Part shown: in pieces, positions 31,208-39,856 of the stretch
Layout of the letters: each line of letters starts with the position of its first letter
Numbering within the stretch: the first letter of the stretch is position 1
NCBI GenBank assembly: GCA_014238945.1
Contig: JABAAB010000046.1
Coordinates: 1 to 64,000 of the forward strand
DNA: 64,000 nucleotides
Reading direction: 5' to 3'
Source of the DNA: Lysobacterales bacterium
GTDB taxonomy: Bacteria; Pseudomonadota; Gammaproteobacteria; Xanthomonadales; SZUA-36
Notes under the pieces: generated by a model
Told to the model about the DNA's origin: nothing
The model's input: the letters and a program-made list of their open reading frames with translations, nothing else
Database searches by the model: none
Translations under genes and position numbers: made by a program

Positions 31208-31741
31208 ATGGATAAAAATAAAAATAAATCAACAGCGGATGAAAAGTTATTCCGTCAGGCCATCGGCGATGTTGTTCCGCTCAGGTCAGCAGCAACCACC
31301 AGTTCAAAGCCCCCCGTAACCACCAAACGGAGACCAGCAAGCAGCACGCCAGTGGAACCCAGTCGTGCCCATGACTTCATCACGGTGCATACTGATGGTG
31401 GGCACAATGACTCGACGCACCGTAAAGATGGGGTTCAGAAAAAAGTCCTGCAAAAACTTAAACGGGGCCGGTTCGGTGTTGGTGATCAACTGGACCTACA
31501 CCAGATTACGACAAAGTCAGGCAGCAGGGCACTGTTTCAATTCATAGACCAGGCACAGAACATGGGCTTTAAATGCGTAAGAATCATTCATGGCAAGGGA
31601 CTGAGATCTGCACACGGCCCCCGTCTGAAAATCATGGTACGACAACTGTTGAGCACACATTCCCAAGTGCTTGCCTATGCTGTTTGCAAACCCGGCCAGG
31701 GAGGTGAAGGCGCGGTGGACGTCTTGCTGAAATCAAGATGA
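31208..31741 (+). CDS. Smr-domain protein
   Basis: A 177-residue protein with a basic, low-complexity N-terminal half and a C-terminal Smr domain: LDLHQITTKSGSRALFQFI at about residue 96, then CVRIIHGKGLRSAHGPRLK and the closing segment AYAVCKPGQGGEGAVDVLL. The LDLH and HGKG motifs match SmrA/YdaL-type nucleases, which may nick DNA or cleave RNA (SmrB rescues collided ribosomes). It is divergent from surE and overlaps the DUF3301 gene by four bases. Confidence 0.9.
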   Translation: MDKNKNKSTADEKLFRQAIGDVVPLRSAATTSSKPPVTTKRRPASSTPVEPSRAHDFITVHTDGGHNDSTHRKDGVQKKVLQKLKRGRFGVGDQLDLHQITTKSGSRALFQFIDQAQNMGFKCVRIIHGKGLRSAHGPRLKIMVRQLLSTHSQVLAYAVCKPGQGGEGAVDVLLKSR

Positions 31742-32058
31742 TTGAGTTGCTGTTTGTTTTGCTGATCTCATCAATCATTGCCATGTGGTGGCAGTTGATG
31801 CAGGGCCGGCAAAAAGCCCGTCGAGTGGCTGGTCAGGTATGTGCCATCCATGAACTTCAATTGCTCGATGACACGGTAACTTTCAGCTCTGTGAGCTGGG
31901 ACAGGGAGCACCCCGGGCCCCACCTGTTGATCAACTACAGTTTTGAATTTACCACCAATGGCGCCAGACGCAGAAGAGGTGTGGCTGCATTGGGTGTCCC
32001 CGGGTCTGTCACCGTATCACTGGATCTTGAGCATGGCAGGCTGATCGAACAACTCTAG
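31738..32058 (+). CDS. DUF3301 small membrane-anchored protein
   Basis: A 106-residue protein with one N-terminal hydrophobic helix (residues 3-18) followed by a basic, soluble domain with QVCAIHELQLLDDTV and FEFTTNGARRRRGV, matching DUF3301. Function unknown. ATGA overlap with the Smr gene indicates translational coupling. Confidence 0.85.
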   Translation: MIELLFVLLISSIIAMWWQLMQGRQKARRVAGQVCAIHELQLLDDTVTFSSVSWDREHPGPHLLINYSFEFTTNGARRRRGVAALGVPGSVTVSLDLEHGRLIEQL

Positions 32059-32131
32059 TACTTTGCCGGTTTCAAATCAGCATCAGAGACACATCAAGGT
32101 AACACTCAAAAGAACAGTCCCGCTGCAGAGC

Positions 32132-32530
32132 TTACTTGACAACCTTCAGGTGAGACCTGATTTGGGACTTGTCTGATTCGCCCAGCGGAGGTGGCGTTGA
32201 GTCATCCTGGGCAAACATCATTCCCTGACCATTCTCACGTGCATAAATCGCGATGACGGCACCCATGGGGATACTGATGAGGTGAGGTTGACCTGAAAAA
32301 CGGGCTTTGAAGTGTATGGTTTCGTTATCCAGCTTCAGGTGCTCTGTTGCACTCGCTGCGATATTCAAAACCACTTTTCCCTTTTGTACCGCCTGTTCTG
32401 GAACGTCTACTTCTTCATGGGAGGCGTCGACCAGCACGTGCGGTGTCATCCCGTTATCAGTGATCCAGTCGTAAAGTGCACGCAATAAATAGGGTTGATT
32501 GGAATTCATACCATCGGCAGACGAACTCAT
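32132..32530 (-). CDS. sspB: ClpXP protease specificity-enhancing factor SspB
   Basis: A 132-residue adaptor that delivers ssrA-tagged proteins to ClpXP. The core LLRALYDWITDNGMTPHVLVDA and FSARFSGQPHLISIPMGAVIAIYARENGQGM segments are typical, and the C-terminal short basic tail (SHLKVVK) is the ClpX-binding motif. Its ATG overlaps the sspA stop by four bases. The order petABC-sspA-sspB is standard. Confidence 0.95.
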   Translation of the reverse strand: MSSSADGMNSNQPYLLRALYDWITDNGMTPHVLVDASHEEVDVPEQAVQKGKVVLNIAASATEHLKLDNETIHFKARFSGQPHLISIPMGAVIAIYARENGQGMMFAQDDSTPPPLGESDKSQIRSHLKVVK

Positions 32531-33168
32531 GTTGCATCTAGAACCATTTCACGTTCGGCGCGGGTCAGGCTGGATTTAAAAGTAGGTCGTGAAATCAGAC
32601 GTTGTACATATCCCTGTACCGACGCACCGGGTTTGCCAAGGTCCAGACCATACACCGGCAGACGCCAGAACAATGGGGCAAGTGTGCAATCTACCAGGCT
32701 CAGTTCATCTCCAAACATGTAATCAGAATGTTTGAACAAGTCATTGGCTGCGACGATGGCTTCCTTCAACTGTTGCCTGCTTTTTTCTGCTTTGCGTCCG
32801 ACAGAATTCTCAATCTCCTCCGCGAGGGGATACCAGTCGCGTAACACCCGGTGGTGGACCAGTCTCAAGCGCGCACGTGAAACCGGGTCTACGGGCATCA
32901 GCGGAGGATGCGGATAACGTTCGTCCAGATAATCATTGATTACACTGGCATCGTGTAGCAACAGGTCACGATCAACCAGTGTAGGAGTTTCGTTGTACGG
33001 ATTGATCTCGGCAAGGTCTGCAGCCGCTGACTCATTTCTGCTCACATCAATGATATCCACATTGATGCCCTTTTCAGCCAGTACGAAACGAACCCGGTGA
33101 CAGTGTATGCTGCGATCGGATGAATACAGCGCCATGATGGAACGCCCTTTTACTGCTGCTGTCACCAC
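32527..33168 (-). CDS. sspA: Stringent starvation protein A
   Basis: A 213-residue glutathione-S-transferase-fold protein that binds RNA polymerase and represses sigma-70 transcription of some genes in stationary phase. The N-terminal thioredoxin-like domain (HCHRVRFVLAEKGINVDII, NPYNETPTLVDRDLLL) and C-terminal helical domain are present. The start is one of two adjacent GTG codons behind AGGAG; the N-terminal extension resembles E. coli SspA. It lies just downstream of the bc1 genes. Confidence 0.95.
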   Translation of the reverse strand: MVTAAVKGRSIMALYSSDRSIHCHRVRFVLAEKGINVDIIDVSRNESAAADLAEINPYNETPTLVDRDLLLHDASVINDYLDERYPHPPLMPVDPVSRARLRLVHHRVLRDWYPLAEEIENSVGRKAEKSRQQLKEAIVAANDLFKHSDYMFGDELSLVDCTLAPLFWRLPVYGLDLGKPGASVQGYVQRLISRPTFKSSLTRAEREMVLDAT

Positions 33169-33217
33169 ATTTCTCCTGTTGGCTGATGATCGCTAAAAAT
33201 TAGGTTTTGTGTTTGTT

Positions 33218-33964
33218 TCAATGTATGTCGCGCCAGAATTCTGCTTTCAGCAGGTAGGCTAAAAATGCAAACAGCGCCAGGAACAAAATGACCCACACAC
33301 CGACACCCTTGCGCTGAAGCTTGGCGGGTTCTCCTACATATTCCAGGAATGCTGCAATATCACGAGCCGTCTCTTTGTACTCTTCCGCGGTTTGTACACC
33401 CGGCGAGACCATCTCAAAATGGTCAAAGACCTCCCGTGAGTACCCACTTTCACCGGTCTCTGTCTTGTAAACCGCTTGTTGAATACCCTGCAAACGCCAG
33501 AGTACATGAGGCATAGAGACATTGGGTAACACGGTATTATTCCAGCCGCCCGTTTCATCCATGTAAAATCCACGAAGATAAGCAAAAATCCAGTCTGCGC
33601 CACGGGATCGACCGATCAGCGAGAGATCCGGCGGGGTATTGCCAAACCAGGATTCAGCGTGATCCGGACGCATGGATATTTCCATGGTGTCACCGAATTT
33701 CGCGTCGGCAAAGACCAGGTTTTCCATGACCATTTCCTCGCTTAGACCCAGGTCCTGGGCCATACGGTTGTAACGCATGTAACTGACACTGTGGCAACTG
33801 AGACAATAATTCATAAACCACTTGGCACCGCGCTGTAATGAAGCAGTGTCCGTAATATTGGCACCCGAATGTTCAATTTCCTCGCTTCCTGAAGCGCTTA
33901 ATTCAACACTTGAGAACAACAGCAGAATGGCCACGAAGAGTAATCTGATCGTTTTTCTCTCCAT
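33218..33964 (-). CDS. petC: Cytochrome c1 of the bc1 complex
   Basis: A 248-residue membrane-anchored c-type cytochrome. A signal peptide (LLFVAILLLFSSVELSA) leads to the haem motif CLSCH (about residue 53) with the downstream MRYNRMAQDLGL; the axial Met is probably in the VLPNVSMPHVLW segment. A C-terminal anchor helix ends ILFLALFAFLAYLLKAEFW. The true start is the ATG at 33962-33964, overlapping the cytochrome b stop as ATGA; the longer frame upstream is cytochrome b read in another frame. Confidence 0.95.
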   Translation of the reverse strand: MERKTIRLLFVAILLLFSSVELSASGSEEIEHSGANITDTASLQRGAKWFMNYCLSCHSVSYMRYNRMAQDLGLSEEMVMENLVFADAKFGDTMEISMRPDHAESWFGNTPPDLSLIGRSRGADWIFAYLRGFYMDETGGWNNTVLPNVSMPHVLWRLQGIQQAVYKTETGESGYSREVFDHFEMVSPGVQTAEEYKETARDIAAFLEYVGEPAKLQRKGVGVWVILFLALFAFLAYLLKAEFWRDIH

Positions 33965-35208
33965 CAGTGTGTCACCCGCTCCGGCACATCCTTGGTTCTG
34001 GCTCCGGGACTCATGAAGAACAGCAGAACAAAAAACATAAAATAGGCAAATGTCCAGATCCGCATCTCCCAGGTCTGTGCAGGAGTTCCCTCGGCCATAC
34101 CCAGCATGCCGAGACGGACAAAGGCTATGGTGAAAATCGTAAGCAACAACTTGTACCACCCACCCTTGTAACGGATGGACTTGACCGGTGACCTGTCCAG
34201 CCAGGGCAGGAAGAACAGGATGAGAACCGATGCACCCATCAGCAACACACCCATCAGCTTGTCCGGGACCGCCTTGAGAATTGCGTAGAAAGGGGTGAAG
34301 TACCAAACTGGCTTGATGTGCTCTGGCGTCACCAGTGGATTGGCCGGAACAAAATTGTCGTGTTCAAGAAACAGACCCCCGGCCTCCGGCCAGAAAAACA
34401 GGATGAAGGCGAAAAGAATCATGAACATGGCAACGCCAAATATATCTTTGACGGTGTAGTAGGGATGGAACGGGATACCATCCAGGGGAATGCCATCCTC
34501 GCCCTTGGTTTTCTTGATCTCGATCCCATCGGGATTCAGTGAACCCGTCTGGTGCAGGGCCGCGAGATGCAGCACGACCACCATCAGCAACGCCAACGGA
34601 ATAGCGATCACATGCAGGGCAAAAAATCGATTCAATGTAGCGTCGGAAATAAAATAATCGCCTCGAATCCACTGGGTCAGAGGTTCACCGATCTTCGGGA
34701 TCGCACCAAACAGGTTGATAATCACCTGGGCACCCCAGTAAGACATTTGCCCCCAGGGAAGGACATAACCAAGAAAGGCCTCTGCCATCAGCAGCAGGTA
34801 CAGGAACATACCCAGTACCCACAACAATTCACGTGGCTCGCGGTGGGATCCATACAGCATGCTACGGAACATGTGCAGATAAACCACGATGAAAAAGAAC
34901 GAGGAACCCGTGGTGTGCATGTAGCGTATAAGCCATCCCCAGTCCACGTCCCTCATAATGTATTCAACAGAGGCAAAAGCCTCCTCCGCAGAGGGCTTGT
35001 AATGCATGGCCAACAGAATGCCGGATACTATCTGAATAACCAGCATCAACAGGGCCAGCGAGCCCATGTAATACCAGAAATTGAAATTTTTTGGCGCGTA
35101 ATATTTCGCCAAATGAGCGTTCCAGAACTCGGTAACCGGGAGCCGTTCATCTACCCAGCCCAATAATGCTTCGGCCTGTTTTGTAAGACCGTCGGTAATT
35201 TTGGCCAT
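33964..35208 (-). CDS. petB: Cytochrome b of the bc1 complex
   Basis: A 414-residue integral membrane subunit with eight or so helices. Haem-ligating His pairs lie in YMHTTGSSFFFIVVYLHMFRS and in FFALHVIAIPLALLMVVVLHL. The Qo-site motif appears as PVWY in KPVWYFTPFYAILKAVP instead of PEWY, as in related proteobacterial proteins. It overlaps the Rieske stop by one base and couples to cytochrome c1, giving petABC. Confidence 0.97.
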   Translation of the reverse strand: MAKITDGLTKQAEALLGWVDERLPVTEFWNAHLAKYYAPKNFNFWYYMGSLALLMLVIQIVSGILLAMHYKPSAEEAFASVEYIMRDVDWGWLIRYMHTTGSSFFFIVVYLHMFRSMLYGSHREPRELLWVLGMFLYLLLMAEAFLGYVLPWGQMSYWGAQVIINLFGAIPKIGEPLTQWIRGDYFISDATLNRFFALHVIAIPLALLMVVVLHLAALHQTGSLNPDGIEIKKTKGEDGIPLDGIPFHPYYTVKDIFGVAMFMILFAFILFFWPEAGGLFLEHDNFVPANPLVTPEHIKPVWYFTPFYAILKAVPDKLMGVLLMGASVLILFFLPWLDRSPVKSIRYKGGWYKLLLTIFTIAFVRLGMLGMAEGTPAQTWEMRIWTFAYFMFFVLLFFMSPGARTKDVPERVTH

Positions 35209-35804
35209 TACACAGTTCCTTCGGGACTGACACCGATCATCACGGTTCGGTCGTCAATAAAGCTATAAGGCGGGATGGTCAGGTTGGTTGGAGCCGGAAC
35301 GCCCTTATACACGCGTCCGGATAAGTCAAATTTGGATTTATGGCAGGGGCAATAGAACCCGCCGTTCCAGTTATCATCAAACGGCTGTGGACCCACCTGC
35401 GGCACCAATTGGGGAACACATCCGAGATGGGTGCAATGCATATTTACAACCAGGTATTCCGGCCGTAAAGATCTGGGTTCACCCCCGGCATATTCCGGCT
35501 GTTCAGACTCGACCGATTCCGGGTCAGCCAACACAGAGTCAATCTTACCAAGGTCGGAAATCATTTCGGGTGTGCGTCGCAGTACGCCGATGGTCTGCCC
35601 TCGCCACTGCACCTTGAGCAGCTGGCCTTCTTCAAGTTTCGATACGTTGACCTCAACCGGTGCACCGACCGCCTTGGCCTTGGCGCTGGGCATCCATGAC
35701 TGCAGGAAAGGAATTGCAGCGATACCCACACCGACCGCACCGACGGTCGAAGTGGTTGCAACCAGGAAGCGGCGGCGCTCCATGTTCACGTCATCAGATG
35801 ACAT
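35208..35804 (-). CDS. petA: Ubiquinol-cytochrome c reductase iron-sulfur (Rieske) subunit
   Basis: A 198-residue Rieske protein. The N-terminus has a Tat-like motif MERRRFL followed by a hydrophobic helix serving as signal-anchor. The 2Fe-2S ligands are in MHCTHLGCVP and YCPCHKSKFD (about residues 125 and 155). It is the first gene of petABC and oxidises ubiquinol at the Qo site together with cytochrome b. Confidence 0.97.
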   Translation of the reverse strand: MSSDDVNMERRRFLVATTSTVGAVGVGIAAIPFLQSWMPSAKAKAVGAPVEVNVSKLEEGQLLKVQWRGQTIGVLRRTPEMISDLGKIDSVLADPESVESEQPEYAGGEPRSLRPEYLVVNMHCTHLGCVPQLVPQVGPQPFDDNWNGGFYCPCHKSKFDLSGRVYKGVPAPTNLTIPPYSFIDDRTVMIGVSPEGTV

Positions 35805-36059
35805 TCAAATCTCCAGCAGAATAAAGCGTCCCAACCCGGGACGGTTGTCAATTCAGGAACTTAATAATCTTGCGGTCCGAAAATGGGCAGGGCGACAGGC
35901 TGATTACAACTACCAGGCCGACCATCTTGTCTCCCATCTAGACCAATGTACTATTTTATCCGAAATGCACCATGCGAGACAAACGATTTGCCGATAGAAT
36001 TGCGGGCATCTTTGCTGGTTTTATCAGAAAATCTGCCACATCAGCGTTTTGAAGGGACA

Positions 36060-37208
36060 ATGTCAGGAATGAATCAACCCCAATCCAGTTCGAAAAACGG
36101 AAAAAAGACTGCATCTGCAGTATTCGGCTTTGTCCTGCGCTCGGTGATAACTGGTCTCGCCCTGGCCTTTATTATCCTGTATCTGTGGCCCAGTATCAGT
36201 GATCGTTTTAGCAGAGAGTCGGCTCCGGCACAGGTCATCACCATAGCACCCGTGTCCTACGCGGACGCTGTAGACAGGACCGCACCTTCGGTGGTGAGCA
36301 TTTATACAACAACGGTTGAGGTTCAACAGGTCCCCCCGAGGCTGCAACGAATTACCGGCAGCCCCTATGTGGTTCGCAGACGAGAGAACATGGGTTCAGG
36401 TGTGCTGGTCAGCGACGATGGTTATATCCTGACCAATAACCATGTGATCAATCTGGTTCAGAATATCAGCGTGGCCCTCTGGGATGGGCGTTTTGCCCAG
36501 GCTGAGGTGGTGGGCAGCGATCCGGAAACCGACCTGGCGGTTTTGAAAATTGATGTGGATGGACTGCCTGCAGCACCACTGGCCGCAGACTCCAATATCA
36601 GGGTAGGTGACGTTGTGCTGGCCATCGGCAATGCCTTTGGTCTGAGTCATACGGTCACCATGGGTATCGTCAGCGCCACCGGTCGCAATGACCTGAGAGC
36701 TGTTTTATACGAGGACTTTATCCAGACCGATGCCGCCATCAATGCGGGCAACAGTGGTGGCGCGCTGATCAATTATCGGGGTGAGGTAATCGGTATCAAC
36801 ACCCGCAACCTCGGTCAGCCTCAGGGGGCACAAAATATCGGTTTCGCCATTCCCATTGCCATGGCACGCAATGTCATGCAACAGATTGTTGAAAACGGCA
36901 CCGTCAGGAGAGGATGGCTGGGTGCCCTGTTCAGCGATTTGCCACTGACACTGCCTACCGATGGCAGCGCAGTGCGTCGTGGTATTCAGGTCCGTGATGT
37001 TACGACAGGAGGGCCCGCCTGGACCGCAGGTATCAGAGCCGGTGATATCCTTTTGAGCCTTGACAGTACAGACGTTGATGATGCCAGGGCATTTATGCTG
37101 AGCATATCCCAGCGCCAACCGGGCGCACAGATTGAGTTACAGGTTCAACGTGAAGCCGAAGTATTCGAGACTTACGCAACATTGATTCAACAACCGCCGC
37201 TGCGTTAA
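36060..37208 (+). CDS. degS: DegS-like trypsin-family serine protease
   Basis: With the ATG at 36060, behind GAAGGGA, the protein is 382 residues. One N-terminal membrane anchor (VITGLALAFIILYLWP) leads to a trypsin-like domain with the triad His in ILTNNHVINL, Asp in PETDLAVLKID and Ser in NAGNSGGALIN, then a single PDZ domain (GPAWTAGIRAGDILLSLD). One PDZ plus an anchor fits DegS/AlgW, the site-1 protease that starts the sigma-E response by cutting the anti-sigma factor. Divergent from petA, as in many relatives. Confidence 0.93.
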   Translation: MSGMNQPQSSSKNGKKTASAVFGFVLRSVITGLALAFIILYLWPSISDRFSRESAPAQVITIAPVSYADAVDRTAPSVVSIYTTTVEVQQVPPRLQRITGSPYVVRRRENMGSGVLVSDDGYILTNNHVINLVQNISVALWDGRFAQAEVVGSDPETDLAVLKIDVDGLPAAPLAADSNIRVGDVVLAIGNAFGLSHTVTMGIVSATGRNDLRAVLYEDFIQTDAAINAGNSGGALINYRGEVIGINTRNLGQPQGAQNIGFAIPIAMARNVMQQIVENGTVRRGWLGALFSDLPLTLPTDGSAVRRGIQVRDVTTGGPAWTAGIRAGDILLSLDSTDVDDARAFMLSISQRQPGAQIELQVQREAEVFETYATLIQQPPLR

Positions 37209-37218
37209 TTCTGGTCGC

Positions 37219-37845
37219 CTATCCACTCAGCGGGCAGGCTGCGAATTCAGGCAGCGATTCTGCTCCCGCAGAAAGTTCGGCCAGCGCAGGATAATCCTCC
37301 GGAACAACATTTGCCCGGTCGATGTGTTGCGTGAATCGCCAGGCTACTGCAATCGAGATATCCCCCTGGGTGACCCCATCACCGGAAAGACGATCCCAAT
37401 GTATTCCCGCGCCCGCAGATACGGACGCTTCCATCAGTCCCACTGCACCCTTGAGTTGCTGTTCAATACGAACAATCCAGTCCGGGTGTTGCCTTTCCCG
37501 TGGACGTTGTTGGGTTTCATAGATCAATTGTGCAACTTTCTCCATTCCGACCAAAGCATAACCAGTGTCCTGCAGGGCAAGTTGATAGGATGCTGATTCC
37601 GGAGCCATCAGACTTCGACCGGCCACCCGTTTTTCGAGGTAATCGATAATCAGGGTTGAATCTGTCAATATCTGACCATCATCCAGAACCAGTGTGGGCA
37701 CCTTGACCAACGGGTTCAAAGCATAAAACTCATCAAAATCCCTGAATATGGACAGTTCACGATGGTCGTAACCAACCCCCAGGTAACGCATCGTAATTGC
37801 CACACGGCGTACAAAAGGGGAATCCAGATATCCAACTAATTGCAT
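37219..37845 (-). CDS. Glutathione S-transferase family protein
   Basis: A 208-residue protein with a thioredoxin-like N-terminal domain (GYLDSPFVRRVAITMRYLGVGYDH, NPLVKVPTLVLDDGQIL, then DSTLIIDYLE) and a helical C-terminal domain. The SPFVRR active-site region has Ser in the catalytic position, and the cis-Pro KVPTL and the glutathione-binding DST are intact. Substrate unknown. It is convergent with degS. Confidence 0.88.
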   Translation of the reverse strand: MQLVGYLDSPFVRRVAITMRYLGVGYDHRELSIFRDFDEFYALNPLVKVPTLVLDDGQILTDSTLIIDYLEKRVAGRSLMAPESASYQLALQDTGYALVGMEKVAQLIYETQQRPRERQHPDWIVRIEQQLKGAVGLMEASVSAGAGIHWDRLSGDGVTQGDISIAVAWRFTQHIDRANVVPEDYPALAELSAGAESLPEFAACPLSG

Positions 37846-38049
37846 TTTTCATTTCCTCAACTAATCAATATGGTGGTCAACCATCTATCCAGCGGTTCAG
37901 AATTTCAGTGACTCTGCTGCCCGGTGCCCGGACAATTTAACGAACAATGCAAACTACATTATAGATGTTTATGTCCCGGACCCAACTGCTCATATTTCGG
38001 GGGAAAGCGTAGGATTGCTAATTGAACAGGCGCAACCGATAACCACAAT

Positions 38050-39846
38050 ATGTCGCTCATCCGGGAACTCAAACGAAGAAATGTCTTTCGTGTCACGGCA
38101 GCCTACCTGATTACGGCCTGGCTGGTGATGCAGGTGGGAGACACCATGGTACCCGCACTGCGTCTGCCAGACTGGAGCGCCTCGCTGCTGGCATTTTTTC
38201 TGATCCTGGGCTTCCCGATTGCCATCTTTTTCGCGTGGGCTTTTGAACTGACACCGGAGGGTCTGAAACGCGATGAGGGAACACAGGGGCAGAACGAAAA
38301 CAGAGTAAGGGCTGACCGCAAGCTGAACCACAGCATCCTGGTAGTGATGACACTGGCGCTCGGCTATTTCGTTCTGGACAAGTTTGTTTTCACCCATTCG
38401 GACTTAGCAGAAACTACGGTTTCTTCGCTGGGTTCTTCCAAAGATGAACAGCAGAAATCACCGGAAATATCCAGTCAGTCCATCGCGGTGCTGCCTTTTG
38501 TGAATATGTCATCTGATCCGGAACAGGAATATTTCTCCGATGGCCTGACCGAGGAACTACTCAGCCTGTTGGCGGGTATCAAAGAATTGAAGGTGGCCGC
38601 GAGAACATCCTCGTTTTATTACAAGGACAAGGTGGAAAGCGTGCCACTGACCGAAATAGCAAAGCAGCTTGAAGTGGCACATGTGCTGGAAGGCAGCGTG
38701 CGTAAAAGTGGCTCCACCACCCGTATCACGGCACAACTGATCAAGGCCGACGACGGTTTTCACCTGTGGTCGGAAACCTGTGACCGGGAACTTGATGACA
38801 TTTTTGCCATCCAGGACGAGATTGCTGCCGCGGTGACCAGCTCGTTGAAGATCACCTTGCTCGGTGAGGCACCCAGGACGAAAGTATTGAATACGGAGTC
38901 CTACGAACTGACGATGCAGGCCCGATTCCTGTTCAAGCGCCGAAAGGAAGGTGACCTGCAGCGTGCCCTGGAACTATTTGAAAGAGCAACCCAGCTTGAT
39001 CCAGACAACGCGGCAGCCTGGGTCGGTCTCAGTCCGCTTTATTTGTTCCTGTTCGATCCGCCCGATAACAACCGTTCCCTGGAAGCCGCAAAAAAAGCCG
39101 TGGAACTTTCACCGGAAAACCCGGAAGCACGTATTCGATTTGCAGGGGCGCTTTCTCGTGCAGGCGATCAAACTCAATCGAGACAGGAATTTCAGAAAGG
39201 TGTACAACTGGGCCAGGACAATCCGTATGTGCTCTCCTCCATGGCAGGCATGGCGGGTTTTTTTGGAGACCTGGACAAGGCCATCGAACTGCTGACCCGA
39301 GCGGTGGCCCTGGACCCCCTGTATATCGTCAACCTCGGCAATCTGAGCAGCTACCTGGTGCTGGCTGGAAGAATTGATGAGGCCAATGACCTTGCCATGA
39401 AAGTACTTAACCTGGAACCCACCAGTCCGCAGGGGCTTGAATCACTGGCGGAGATCAGGTTGCTTCAGGGAGCACCCAAAGAAGCCTTGAAATTAATGCA
39501 ACAGATTACGGAGGTTGACAGGCCTGGCACATTTTTTGGCCGACATGACCAGTTTGAAGCCATGATTCATTTTTCGCTCGGTGACGAATCGGCATCGGAC
39601 GATAGTTTAAATCGGTTCAAACAAAAATATGCTGACGAAAACCCGTCTGAAATTGCCGGTATCTGCGCCTGGTGCGGGCAAACGGATGAGGCCTTCGGGT
39701 GGTTGGAACATGCTCTTGAAATTGATCCCAACAGGTCATTCCAGGAAACCTGGAGTCCTTACCTTGAGAGCCTGCACCAGGACGCTCGATGGCAGCACCT
39801 GATGACAAGATGGGTGGGGACGCCAAACTGGCTTGAAGAGGAATAG
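38050..39846 (+). CDS. Membrane-anchored TolB-like/TPR protein
   Basis: A 598-residue protein typical of marine proteobacteria. The N-terminal part (LIRELKRRNVFRVTAAYLIT) with two to three hydrophobic helices up to residue 115 is followed by a TolB-like/FlgO-like domain: SIAVLPFVNMSSDPEQEYFS, then DGLTEELLSLLA and VEGSVRKSG-type VLEGSVRKSGSTTRI with FAIQDEIAAAV. The C-terminal half consists of TPR units (LELFERATQLDPDNAAAWVGL). Such proteins are often annotated as adenylate-cyclase-like regulators, but no cyclase domain is visible here. Convergent with the broken amidohydrolase. Confidence 0.85.
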   Translation: MSLIRELKRRNVFRVTAAYLITAWLVMQVGDTMVPALRLPDWSASLLAFFLILGFPIAIFFAWAFELTPEGLKRDEGTQGQNENRVRADRKLNHSILVVMTLALGYFVLDKFVFTHSDLAETTVSSLGSSKDEQQKSPEISSQSIAVLPFVNMSSDPEQEYFSDGLTEELLSLLAGIKELKVAARTSSFYYKDKVESVPLTEIAKQLEVAHVLEGSVRKSGSTTRITAQLIKADDGFHLWSETCDRELDDIFAIQDEIAAAVTSSLKITLLGEAPRTKVLNTESYELTMQARFLFKRRKEGDLQRALELFERATQLDPDNAAAWVGLSPLYLFLFDPPDNNRSLEAAKKAVELSPENPEARIRFAGALSRAGDQTQSRQEFQKGVQLGQDNPYVLSSMAGMAGFFGDLDKAIELLTRAVALDPLYIVNLGNLSSYLVLAGRIDEANDLAMKVLNLEPTSPQGLESLAEIRLLQGAPKEALKLMQQITEVDRPGTFFGRHDQFEAMIHFSLGDESASDDSLNRFKQKYADENPSEIAGICAWCGQTDEAFGWLEHALEIDPNRSFQETWSPYLESLHQDARWQHLMTRWVGTPNWLEEE

Positions 39847-39856
39847 ATTGCCTGGT